This document shows positions 8,185 to 15,852 of a DNA stretch of 23,328 nucleotides, one piece after another. A program made the translations under genes and the position numbers. The stretch's first letter is position 1. Every line of letters starts with the position of its first letter. The stretch covers positions 1 through 23,328 of the forward strand of contig CBEVZC010000043.1 of assembly GCA_965554225.1 (NCBI GenBank), read 5' to 3'. The DNA is from BMS3ABIN04 sp965554225 (GTDB taxonomy: Bacteria > Bacteroidota > Ignavibacteria > Ignavibacteriales > Melioribacteraceae). The notes below the pieces were generated by a model. It had not been told where the DNA came from. It ran no database searches and saw only the letters and a list, made by a program, of their open reading frames with translations.

Positions 8185-9492
8185 ATGTCGTCATTAACAA
8201 ATAAAAAAATATTGAAATTCTGGTATCCTTTGGCCTCAACGTGGTTAATGATGTCTTTAGAAGGGCCTTTCATCGCGGCAATAATAGCGCGCTTACCGGA
8301 ACCAAAATTTAATTTGGCTGCGTACGGAGTTGCATTCTCATTTGCCTTAATTATAGAATCACCAATTATTATGATAATGAGCGCTTCCACGGCTTTAGTT
8401 AAAGATAGATATTCTTTCCTGAAATTGAGGAACTTTACTTATCTCCTAAATTTGGCAATAACATTACTAATGTTAATTGTTCTTATTCCACCGGTTTTTA
8501 ACTACATAGCTATCGATTTAATAACGCTTCCTCTTCATATTGCACACTTAACTCACATTGCCGTGGCAATACTGCTGCCCTGGCCGGCTTCAATTGGTTA
8601 CAGAAGGTTTTACCAGGGAATTTTAATTAGCAATAATTTAACAAGGCGAGTTGCATACGGAACAATATTTCGATTAGTAACAATGGCATTAACAGCTCTT
8701 GCCCTTTATTTTTTCACAAATGCCGACGGAGTTGTTGTTGGTGCTACTGCAATGAGTGTTGGGGTTACTTCCGAAGCATTCGTAATTAAATTAATGACTA
8801 TGAGTACCTTAAAAAACATAAAGATAATTTCCGATAAAAACGAAAAAGACCTTGATTACATGGGGCTGATTAATTTTTATTATCCGCTGGCGTTAATGTC
8901 AATGCTTTCGTTGGGTGTTCAACCAATGGTTAGTTTTTTCTTAGCTCAGAGTAAAATGCCAATAGAATCTTTAGCGGTAATGCCGGTTATAACATCACTT
9001 GTATTTATTTTTAGAAGCGTCGGTTTATCATTTCAAGAAGTTGCCATAGCATTAATGGGAAAAAACGGAGAAAATTACAAACAGTTAAAAAACTTTGCAC
9101 AAATGTTGGGAATTATAGCAACTTTTCTATTAGCAATTGTTGCCTTCACTCCGCTCTCGCAAATTTGGTTCCATAATGTATCCGGGTTGTCTCTGGAGCT
9201 ATCATCGTTTGCAAGAATACCGCTTATGATAATAGCTATTTTGCCCGGTCTCTCGGTTTTAATTACATTTCAAAGATCCGTACTTGTTTACTCCAGAAAA
9301 ACATCGCCAATTACATTTGCAACTATCATTGAGGTGGTAGGAATTCTTCTAATTTTATTTATAACCATAAAACACTTAGAGTTTGTGGGCGTAATAGCCG
9401 CAGCCACCGCTTTCTTAGTGGGACGAACCGGTTCCATAACTTATCTTATGTTCCCGTTTTTAAAAACATCAAGAGGTTTTGAAAAGAATTAA
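8185..9492 (+). CDS. MOP/MATE superfamily membrane protein, substrate unknown
   Basis: This is a 435-residue polytopic membrane protein with about 12 predicted helices. It opens with a short hydrophilic N-terminus and then FWYPLASTWLMMSLEGPFIA. An arginine-containing segment, IARLPEPKFNLAAYGVA, lies near 35-51, and SPIIMIMSASTALV and LPWPASIGYRRFYQG are further recognisable blocks. The pattern of two six-helix halves and the sequence style fit the MOP flippase superfamily (MATE, ANKH-like and related exporters). I recognise the family type but no specific member, so substrate and direction are unknown. The start ATG lacks a Shine-Dalgarno. The gene lies 32 bp downstream of the cotransporter on the same strand, so co-expression is likely. 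It ends facing the pncA gene, with 132 bp between them that shows no convincing terminator. Confidence 0.7.
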   Translation: MSSLTNKKILKFWYPLASTWLMMSLEGPFIAAIIARLPEPKFNLAAYGVAFSFALIIESPIIMIMSASTALVKDRYSFLKLRNFTYLLNLAITLLMLIVLIPPVFNYIAIDLITLPLHIAHLTHIAVAILLPWPASIGYRRFYQGILISNNLTRRVAYGTIFRLVTMALTALALYFFTNADGVVVGATAMSVGVTSEAFVIKLMTMSTLKNIKIISDKNEKDLDYMGLINFYYPLALMSMLSLGVQPMVSFFLAQSKMPIESLAVMPVITSLVFIFRSVGLSFQEVAIALMGKNGENYKQLKNFAQMLGIIATFLLAIVAFTPLSQIWFHNVSGLSLELSSFARIPLMIIAILPGLSVLITFQRSVLVYSRKTSPITFATIIEVVGILLILFITIKHLEFVGVIAAATAFLVGRTGSITYLMFPFLKTSRGFEKN

Positions 9493-9624
9493 CCGCCTAA
9501 AGAAAAAATAGCGATAGGAAAGAAGCAAGAAGGTAAAAATAAAAATTTAGGATACTTGTTAATTTATTTTACGATGAAAAAGCAAATCCTAATACTTATT
9601 TCGGCGGTATAGTGGGAATGTTTC

Positions 9625-10242
9625 TCAATTTAAATTCTCAATTATATGTTCCGTGGTTGTTGTTTTCATTCCTTTCGCTAGCAGGTTTTTAATTATTTCA
9701 TCCTCTGTATTTGGGTCGACTGCTTTAACTGCATCTACAACCAACCTGACGGAAAAACCTCTCTCCAAAAGGCTTTCTGCGGCGGCTTTAACACAATAGT
9801 CGGTTGTAACACCATATAGAATAATCTCTTCCGGTTTTATTTTATTTAAGTATTCATCAACAAAAGGGTTACTGAAAACGTCAAAAGTATTTTTTGTAAA
9901 TATCAACCCGTTAACTTTTTCTAAATCAACATTGGGATTCGCTTCATAATATCTTATAACCGAAGCGTTAGGCAAATAGGTTTCTTTAATTTTTCTGTTA
10001 CCGGCAGAACCGGACAAACAATGAGGAGGGAATTGTTCAAATTCAGGATCGTTTTGGGGATGTGAATCTGCCGAAGCAAAAACATGTATGTTATTATTAA
10101 TTGCAAATTCAGTTAAGCGTTTTAAGTTTGGTATTATTGTTTCCGCATCTTTTACATACAAGTTTCCACCCGGCAGCATAAAATCATACTGAGTGTCAAT
10201 ATCAAAAAATAAAACTTTTGTTTTTGTACTATTATTAGTCAT
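9625..10242 (-). CDS. pncA: Nicotinamidase (isochorismatase-fold cysteine hydrolase)
   Basis: This enzyme probably deamidates nicotinamide to nicotinate in NAD salvage. From the ATG at 10242 it is 205 residues. The catalytic triad is visible: D16 in DTQYDF, K117 in FTKNTFDVF and C150 in TTDYCVKAAAE. The metal site reads D59-S-H61, E67 and H74 (PPHC). A glutamate at the third ligand position differs from Mycobacterium PncA but resembles the Asp-His-Glu-His site I recall for the pneumococcal nicotinamidase. An upstream in-frame TTG at 10260 would overlap pncB by 17 bp. The ATG leaves one base after the pncB stop and is preferred. It is directly downstream of pncB, whose substrate is this enzyme's product, which strongly supports nicotinamide over other isochorismatase-family substrates. 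Confidence 0.88.
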   Translation of the reverse strand: MTNNSTKTKVLFFDIDTQYDFMLPGGNLYVKDAETIIPNLKRLTEFAINNNIHVFASADSHPQNDPEFEQFPPHCLSGSAGNRKIKETYLPNASVIRYYEANPNVDLEKVNGLIFTKNTFDVFSNPFVDEYLNKIKPEEIILYGVTTDYCVKAAAESLLERGFSVRLVVDAVKAVDPNTEDEIIKNLLAKGMKTTTTEHIIENLN

Positions 10243-10243
10243 T

Positions 10244-11596
10244 TTAATTATTTGCTTCAATATCAGATAAAAGTTTTTTCAATCTACCGGAAAATTCAAC
10301 TTTATAGTCCACTTTTTTATTTAAGCTTAAAAATTCATTTGGTAGCTTCTGCAAATTTTCTTTAACATAATCTCTAATTTCATTTAGCACCGGATAAGAA
10401 TTAACTACCTCACCATTTTTTACATATTGAATTAAAAGTTTGTTTCCCGGTATTCCCTCTTCGCCGTCAAGAACAATTAAATCTCTTACAAAATGATTTC
10501 CTCTTAATTCTCTGTAAATTTGTTTTTTGCCCGGGTACATTATTTTGCCCGGACTAATTTTAGCCCGGTAAAGATGCCTGTTGTCTTTTTCTACCTCTAC
10601 TAATTTATAAACCACCGATAAGCTCGGAGCATCTTCGGAAGTAGCAAGTTGTGTTCCTACGCCAAACGAATCTACGGGAGTATTATTTTTTACAAGATTT
10701 TCTATTTTGTATTCGTTTAAGTCTCCGCTTAGAACAATAATTGTATCACTTAGTTTGTTGGCATCAAGAATTTTTCTAACATCTTTTGAGCTTGTTTCTA
10801 AATCCCCGCTGTCTATTCTAACACCTAAAACCTTATAACCTGTTTCGGTCGCCCGTTTTGCACCCTTGAGAGTATTAAATGTATCAATTAAATAAACGGA
10901 ACTATCCGGAAAAACTTCGGAATATTTTCTAAACGCCTGCAGTTCGTTATCGAATGCGAGCGTCCACGAATGAGCTGCGGTACCGTAAAGAGGAATTCCA
11001 TATCTGTATCCCGCTAAAACATTAGACGTGCCTGCACATCCCGCAATATAAGCAGCTCTTGCGGCAAGAACACCCGCTTCAGGTCCGTGTGCACGTCTGC
11101 TTCCGAATTCCAAAATTGTTCTAAACTTTCCATCTGATTGTGCGACTTGAACCACCCGAGATGCTTTGGAAGCTACCGCAGTCTGAAAATTTATAGTTGT
11201 AAGCAAAAACGTTTCTAATATTTGGGCTTCTATCAGAGGAGCTTGAATTTGCAATATAGGCTCATCTCCAAAAACCAATTCACCTTCTTTTAAACCGAAC
11301 ACATTACCAGAAAATTTATATTCCCTTAAATATTCAAAAAAATCCGGCTTCACATCTTTCATAACCGGTAACGACTTAATATAATTTATCTCTTCGTTAC
11401 TAAACTTTAGTGATGCAACATACTTTACAGCTTGTTCAATGCCGGATGCAATTAAGTAGTTCCTTGTGATGGGTAACTTTCGCACAAAAAGTTCAAATGT
11501 TACAGTTGGATTATAATTGTGATGAAAATAACCGGCTGCCATCGTAAGTTCGTACAGATCAACAGCAAGAGATTGATGTGAAAATGTTTCTTCCAT
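10244..11596 (-). CDS. pncB: Nicotinate phosphoribosyltransferase
   Basis: This cytoplasmic enzyme of the Preiss-Handler NAD salvage route makes nicotinate mononucleotide from nicotinate and PRPP with ATP. The 450 residues include LYELTMAAGYF (14-24), FGSRRAHGPEAG (164-175), GTAAHSWTLAF (205-215) with the probable phospho-histidine H209, and the phosphate-binding motif GVRIDSGDL (258-266). A later block, FGVGTQLATS, is also typical. The ATG at 11596 lies 14 bp after the stop of the sensor kinase gene, and the pncA start follows 1 bp after the stop of this gene. Kinase, pncB and pncA therefore look like one transcription unit, with the two NAD salvage steps adjacent. No strong Shine-Dalgarno is seen. 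Confidence 0.94.
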   Translation of the reverse strand: MEETFSHQSLAVDLYELTMAAGYFHHNYNPTVTFELFVRKLPITRNYLIASGIEQAVKYVASLKFSNEEINYIKSLPVMKDVKPDFFEYLREYKFSGNVFGLKEGELVFGDEPILQIQAPLIEAQILETFLLTTINFQTAVASKASRVVQVAQSDGKFRTILEFGSRRAHGPEAGVLAARAAYIAGCAGTSNVLAGYRYGIPLYGTAAHSWTLAFDNELQAFRKYSEVFPDSSVYLIDTFNTLKGAKRATETGYKVLGVRIDSGDLETSSKDVRKILDANKLSDTIIVLSGDLNEYKIENLVKNNTPVDSFGVGTQLATSEDAPSLSVVYKLVEVEKDNRHLYRAKISPGKIMYPGKKQIYRELRGNHFVRDLIVLDGEEGIPGNKLLIQYVKNGEVVNSYPVLNEIRDYVKENLQKLPNEFLSLNKKVDYKVEFSGRLKKLLSDIEANN

Positions 11597-11610
11597 TTAA
11601 AACAGCTCTA

Positions 11611-14600
11611 TTACTTTTTTATTTTATAAATTGCCGAGGTTAAAGGAATTGTAAATGTAAAAACGGAACCCTTTCCCTTTTTGCTTTCCACCCAAATTTT
11701 GCCTTTGTTCCTTTCTACAAGTTCTTTACACAGCACAAGCCCAAGGCCGGTTCCTCTTTCTTCGTTAGTTCCCAAAGTTGAATGGTATATATCAATTCTA
11801 AACAGGTTATTAAGATTTTCCGGAGCAATTCCCACGCCGTTATCTTTTATGCTTACCTCAACATCATTTTCATTAATCTTTGATGAAATAATAACCTCTT
11901 CGCCCGGAAAACTGAATTTAAGCGAATTAGTCAATAAATTTTGAAAGACAGAGTTTAACATATTCTGATCAGCATAAACATAAAGAGAATCATGTATTTT
12001 ATTTATAATTTTAATATCCTTATTTAAAGCTTTAAACTCAATAAACCCTACTGTATTGTCAATTAATATTTTTAAGTCAAAGCTGGAAGGATTATATTCA
12101 ATTTTTCCGTTCTGAATTCTCGCCCACTCCAAAAGGTTTTGTAAAAGTTCAAATACTTTTTTAATTGATTTATTCATATTGCTAAATGAATTGTTCAACT
12201 CCTCTTTTGAAAGGTTATTCATTTCGCCTTTAAGCCATTCCGAGTATCCGAGCAATGAAGAGAAAGGACTTTTAAGGTCGTGAGCAATAATTGAGAAGAA
12301 ACGATCTTTACTTTTATTTGATTTAAGCAAGTCTTGCTCAGATTTTCTTAACGCTTCTTCCGTTTCTTTTCTTATTGCAATTTCTTTTTCTAATTCAGCT
12401 GTTCTTTTTCTAACAAGTTTTTCCAGTTTTAAATTTTGTCGTTCTATACTTTTAACTTGCCGCCTGAACATCCAAACCATAAAAGCTAATATTATGAATA
12501 TTACAATTGACTTAAACCAAATAGTTGCCCAAAAAGGAGGAACTATTTTAATAATCAGCGAAGCGCCCGCTTCGTTCCAAATGCCATCGTCATTAGATGC
12601 TTTTACCCTAAAAATATAATTACCAGGATCAATATTTGTGTATTGAGCAATTCTATTTTTTGTATAGATCCAATCTTTGTTAAAACCAATAAGTTTGTAG
12701 GCATATTTATTTTTTATAGGATTTGAATAATCGAGAGCTGCAAATTCTATTGAAAAAGAATTCTCCTTAAATTGCAACTTAATGCTTTGAACTTTGTTTG
12801 AGTCAGTGGTAATTTTTTTAGGTTCACCAAATTTTTTAAAAGATGTAATTACAACTGTTGGTTTTCTCTGATTTATTGTTATCTTCTTAGGATCAAAAAT
12901 TGTCACACCATCCAAAGAGCTAACCAAAACCGACCCGTTTTTTAATTTAATTGCAGCTGAATTTAACTGATCGCTTGGCAGTCCGTCGCTTTTATAATAG
13001 TTAAAGAAAATATTGGAAACAAGATTGAACCTTGAAAGACCTTTATTTGTGCTTATCCATAAGTTATCTGAATCATCGCCGATGATTTTATAAACGGTAT
13101 TGTTTGACAGTCCGTCCTTTTCTGTAAACACAGAAAATTTACCGGATTTAATATCATATTTATTTATTCCTCCGCCTAAGGTTCCTATCCATAAATTACT
13201 GTTTTTATCTTCATAAATTGTTTTTATGCTGTTGTTACTTATGGAATAATCACTTCCTTTTTTATGCTGAAATCTTCTGAAATTATTAGATTCAGGTACA
13301 AAAAGATCCAGTCCGTTTGAATTTGTTCCTATCCAAAGATTTTTATTCCGGTCTTCATATATCACATTAATTAAATTACCGCTTATACTATTTTTATCCT
13401 CCGGATTAAATTTGTAATATTTAAAACTTGAGCTTGAACTATCGAACAAATTTAGTCCGCCGCCCCAAGTTCCAATCCATAGATTTTTATTATGATCTTC
13501 AAAAAGATAAGATATGTTGCTATGACTTATACTTAGTGAATCTGCTGCATCATGTTTATAAACTGTAAAGTTTTCTTTTTCCCGATTTAACTTACATAGT
13601 CCGCCGAAAGTACCCACCCAAAGATCGTTGTTGCTGTCTTCATAAATTGACCACACGATATTATTAGGTAAACTGTGGGGATCTTTCGGTACATTTTTGT
13701 AGAGACTAACTGTGTTACTTTTTCTATCATATTTATTTAGTCCGCCGTTCCAAGTACCAAACCAAATTATTCCTTCGTGATCCTCAACTACAGAAATAAT
13801 CTCATCCCCCGACAAACCACTAGCTTTATGCGGATTATATATAAGATTATGAAAATTCTGTTTAGAGGGCGAATACTTATTAATTCCTTTTCCGGTACCG
13901 ATCCAAACATTTCCGTTTTTATCTTCCAGTAAAGCCTGTACCCAATTATCACTGAGACTTTGTGAATCTAACCGGTTAGTCCGGTAATTAATAATAGAAT
14001 CTGAATTAGTAATTTCATAAATACCGTTATGGTGAGTACCAACCCAAATGTTATTTTTAGAATCTTTTAATACCGATAAAACGGAAATTTGATTAATACT
14101 ATCTTTTTCATTCTCCGAAAAAGGAATGAAGGTAAAATTATTTTTGTTAAATTTTAACAACCCCCTGTTAGTTCCTAACAAGAGTGTTTGATTGTCTAAT
14201 TTTTTGATTACTTTAATTTTGTTTTTCCCATTCCGGGAAGCTTTATCAGCAATGTAACGAAAATGAATAAATGTCTGTGAATATTTATCCAGTCTATTTA
14301 GTCCCCCGCCCCAAGTTCCAATCCACAGTACTCCATCTTCATCTTTAAATAGTGTATTAACAGCTCTTTCACTTATAGAAGTAGAATCTTTAGGATTATT
14401 AACAAAATGTGTAAATCGTTTGCTCTTGGTATCGTATTTGTCCAATCCCTTTGACGAGCCGATCCAAATAATTGATGAATCCCCCTTCAACAGGGCCCAA
14501 ACACGGTTGCTTAAAAGAGAGTTTGAATCTTTGGGATTGTTTTTCAAATTAGCAAATGTTCCTTTTGTTCTATTATAAATAAATACACCGCCTCTTTGTG

Positions 14601-14925
14601 TCGCAATCCAGAGCTGTCCTCGGTTATCTTCTATAATAGATTGAATCCAATTATCTTTAATTGATGTAGAATCTGAAGGGTCATTTTTGAAGACAGTAAA
14701 ATTGTAGCCGTCATATTTATTCAGTCCGTCCAAAGTGCCGAACCATAAAAATCCTTTGCTGTCTTGGAATATAGTATTAATAACGCTGTTCGAAAGTCCC
14801 TCATCAATTGAAATATGATCTAATTTAAGAGTTGTCTCCTGTGCAAAATTTTGATTAAGAAACAGAAATAACAGACAAACAGCGGTTAAATAATAGACTA
14901 TATTTTGGATATTTTTGTAATGCAT
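11611..14925 (-). CDS. Two-propeller sensor histidine kinase (Reg_prop/Y_Y_Y/HisKA/HATPase)
   Basis: This is a membrane sensor kinase of 1104 residues. A signal or anchor segment lies at 10-28. Residues 30-682 hold 14 two-component-regulator propeller repeats (LWIGTxxGGLNKYD pattern, spaced about 45-50), enough for two seven-bladed propellers. A Y_Y_Y domain covers about 720-795, a transmembrane helix 803-820, and a coiled coil 822-870. The HisKA domain has SIIAHDLKSP with phospho-H882. The ATPase domain has N1000, DNGVGIAP and GTGLGL (1058-1063). The architecture matches the periplasmic half of Bacteroides hybrid two-component systems, but receiver and AraC domains are absent, so a separate response regulator must exist elsewhere. 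pncB starts 14 bp downstream. Its upstream region lies inside repeat copy 1, where the minus strand has a TATATTTT stretch that may serve as a promoter element. The ligand is unknown; glycans are typical for the related hybrids. Confidence 0.93.
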   Translation of the reverse strand: MHYKNIQNIVYYLTAVCLLFLFLNQNFAQETTLKLDHISIDEGLSNSVINTIFQDSKGFLWFGTLDGLNKYDGYNFTVFKNDPSDSTSIKDNWIQSIIEDNRGQLWIATQRGGVFIYNRTKGTFANLKNNPKDSNSLLSNRVWALLKGDSSIIWIGSSKGLDKYDTKSKRFTHFVNNPKDSTSISERAVNTLFKDEDGVLWIGTWGGGLNRLDKYSQTFIHFRYIADKASRNGKNKIKVIKKLDNQTLLLGTNRGLLKFNKNNFTFIPFSENEKDSINQISVLSVLKDSKNNIWVGTHHNGIYEITNSDSIINYRTNRLDSQSLSDNWVQALLEDKNGNVWIGTGKGINKYSPSKQNFHNLIYNPHKASGLSGDEIISVVEDHEGIIWFGTWNGGLNKYDRKSNTVSLYKNVPKDPHSLPNNIVWSIYEDSNNDLWVGTFGGLCKLNREKENFTVYKHDAADSLSISHSNISYLFEDHNKNLWIGTWGGGLNLFDSSSSSFKYYKFNPEDKNSISGNLINVIYEDRNKNLWIGTNSNGLDLFVPESNNFRRFQHKKGSDYSISNNSIKTIYEDKNSNLWIGTLGGGINKYDIKSGKFSVFTEKDGLSNNTVYKIIGDDSDNLWISTNKGLSRFNLVSNIFFNYYKSDGLPSDQLNSAAIKLKNGSVLVSSLDGVTIFDPKKITINQRKPTVVITSFKKFGEPKKITTDSNKVQSIKLQFKENSFSIEFAALDYSNPIKNKYAYKLIGFNKDWIYTKNRIAQYTNIDPGNYIFRVKASNDDGIWNEAGASLIIKIVPPFWATIWFKSIVIFIILAFMVWMFRRQVKSIERQNLKLEKLVRKRTAELEKEIAIRKETEEALRKSEQDLLKSNKSKDRFFSIIAHDLKSPFSSLLGYSEWLKGEMNNLSKEELNNSFSNMNKSIKKVFELLQNLLEWARIQNGKIEYNPSSFDLKILIDNTVGFIEFKALNKDIKIINKIHDSLYVYADQNMLNSVFQNLLTNSLKFSFPGEEVIISSKINENDVEVSIKDNGVGIAPENLNNLFRIDIYHSTLGTNEERGTGLGLVLCKELVERNKGKIWVESKKGKGSVFTFTIPLTSAIYKIKK

Positions 14926-14950
14926 TATCTTTAAGATATAATTTAGTGAA

Positions 14951-15220
14951 TCCCATTAATATTTTTGAGCACTACTGAAAATATAGGAGTTTTTTTGAAA
15001 TTCGTAAATACATGATAATAAATATTAAGATAATTTATTTACTTCACATATTATTTTAGGAAAAAAGTTATTGCAATTAGATAGGATAAGTATTTTGCAT
15101 ACTATTACATTCTAAGATTAAATCGGTTTTGTACACATTGAATAATAAACTAAACACAATTTTCTGTAGAAATTCCGCTTTTTATAAATCTTCAAAATTA
15201 ATTCTTAAATTTTTTAAGAA
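14951..15220. repeat. Dispersed ~270-bp non-coding repeat, copy 1
   Basis: This is a direct repeat of 17941-18211. Reading both by eye, the core (14989-15220) differs from the other copy at 8 places over about 232 bp (seven substitutions and one indel). The leftmost 38 bp differ at 8 positions without gaps. The right end is a palindrome, TTCTTAAATTTTTTAAGAA (15202-15220), and similarity stops exactly there. GTAAATA and TATTTAC inside the core can form another stem. No ORF of note is present. To the left lies the sensor kinase start, so this copy contains that gene's promoter region. To the right the sequence enters a broken DNA alkylation repair gene in mid-codon context. It is probably a non-autonomous mobile element or MITE-like repeat. 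Confidence 0.85.
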
Positions 15221-15574
15221 TGGGATACTATTGATTTTATTGCGCCAAGATTAGTTGGTTCATATTTTGTGACTTATCCGGAACAAAGAAATAATTATAT
15301 TGAAAAATGAATTGCTTCGGAAACTATTTGGCTTCAACGGTCATCAATTCTGTTTCAACTAAATTACAAAGATCAATTGGACAAAGAATTTTTAAGTTAC
15401 ATTATCAATTCACTTCTCTCTACGAAAGAATTTTTTATTAATAAAGCTATCGGATGGATATTAAAACAATACAGTAGAACAAATCCCGATTGGGTAAAAG
15501 ATTTTAAAATTAAAACACCTCTTAGTAAATTGAGCCACAAAGAAGCATTGAAATTAATTAATAAAAAAAATTAA
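15221..15574 (+). pseudogene. Remnant of AlkD-like DNA alkylation repair protein
   Basis: Translation from 15221 gives WDTIDFIAPRLVGSYF, then a stop (TGA 15308-15310), then in the same frame IASETIWLQRSSILFQLNY and, later, KEFFINKAIGWILKQYSRTN, NPDWVKDF and LSHKEALKLI up to the TAA at 15572. These blocks match the C-terminal half of the DNA_alkylation (AlkD-like HEAT-repeat glycosylase) family. The internal stop falls where the family usually has Trp (IExW), so a TGG to TGA change is likely. About 100 N-terminal residues are missing: similarity to the family begins exactly where repeat copy 1 ends. A TTG at 15377 could in principle start a 65-residue fragment, but it would lack most of the HEAT repeats and the active site. 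The gene is therefore judged dead. Confidence 0.85.
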
Positions 15575-15852
15575 AAAAAATTTTGATTTATATTTAGAGC
15601 AACATTGTACACAACCGCCGAGTTTACTAAGTTATCAAATAACGCACGGTTTATAACCCCAAGAGTGGAATTTCCAAATAGAGATTTGATATTTGTCATT
15701 CATTTATTTTTCTATAAAACTTTAGATGGAAACAGAATTTCTTGAATTTATTAACCGAATAAAGATAGGAAATTCAAATGAGAAAAACGTATTTTAGAAA
15801 AGCTACGATATAAGACATATGTATACTCAATAAAAAATTTAAAGGTAAGTTT
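15575..15852. other. Intergenic region upstream of S9 peptidase
   Basis: This 278-bp AT-rich gap lies between the alkylation repair remnant and the S9 peptidase. A 23-codon open stretch begins at the ATG at 15726 (METEFLEFINRIKIG) and could be a vestige of another gene, but it has no supporting context. An AAGG-containing weak leader lies just before the S9 ATG. I see no RNA gene, clear promoter or terminator. Confidence 0.5.

Noticed and set aside
9493..9624. ACCGCC/GGCGGT pair in the convergent gap as a bidirectional terminator
   Set aside because: The 6-bp arms are about 110 bp apart with no T-tracts adjacent, so a functional hairpin is unlikely.
10243..10260. TTG start for pncA at 10260, giving 6 extra residues and overlap with pncB
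   Set aside because: The ATG at 10242, one base after the pncB stop, is a better initiation codon and the homologous domain begins after it.
15726..15797. 23-codon open stretch METEFLEFINRIKIG upstream of the S9 gene
   Set aside because: It faintly recalls the start of some Nudix proteins, but it is too short, has no ribosome binding site and no continuation.
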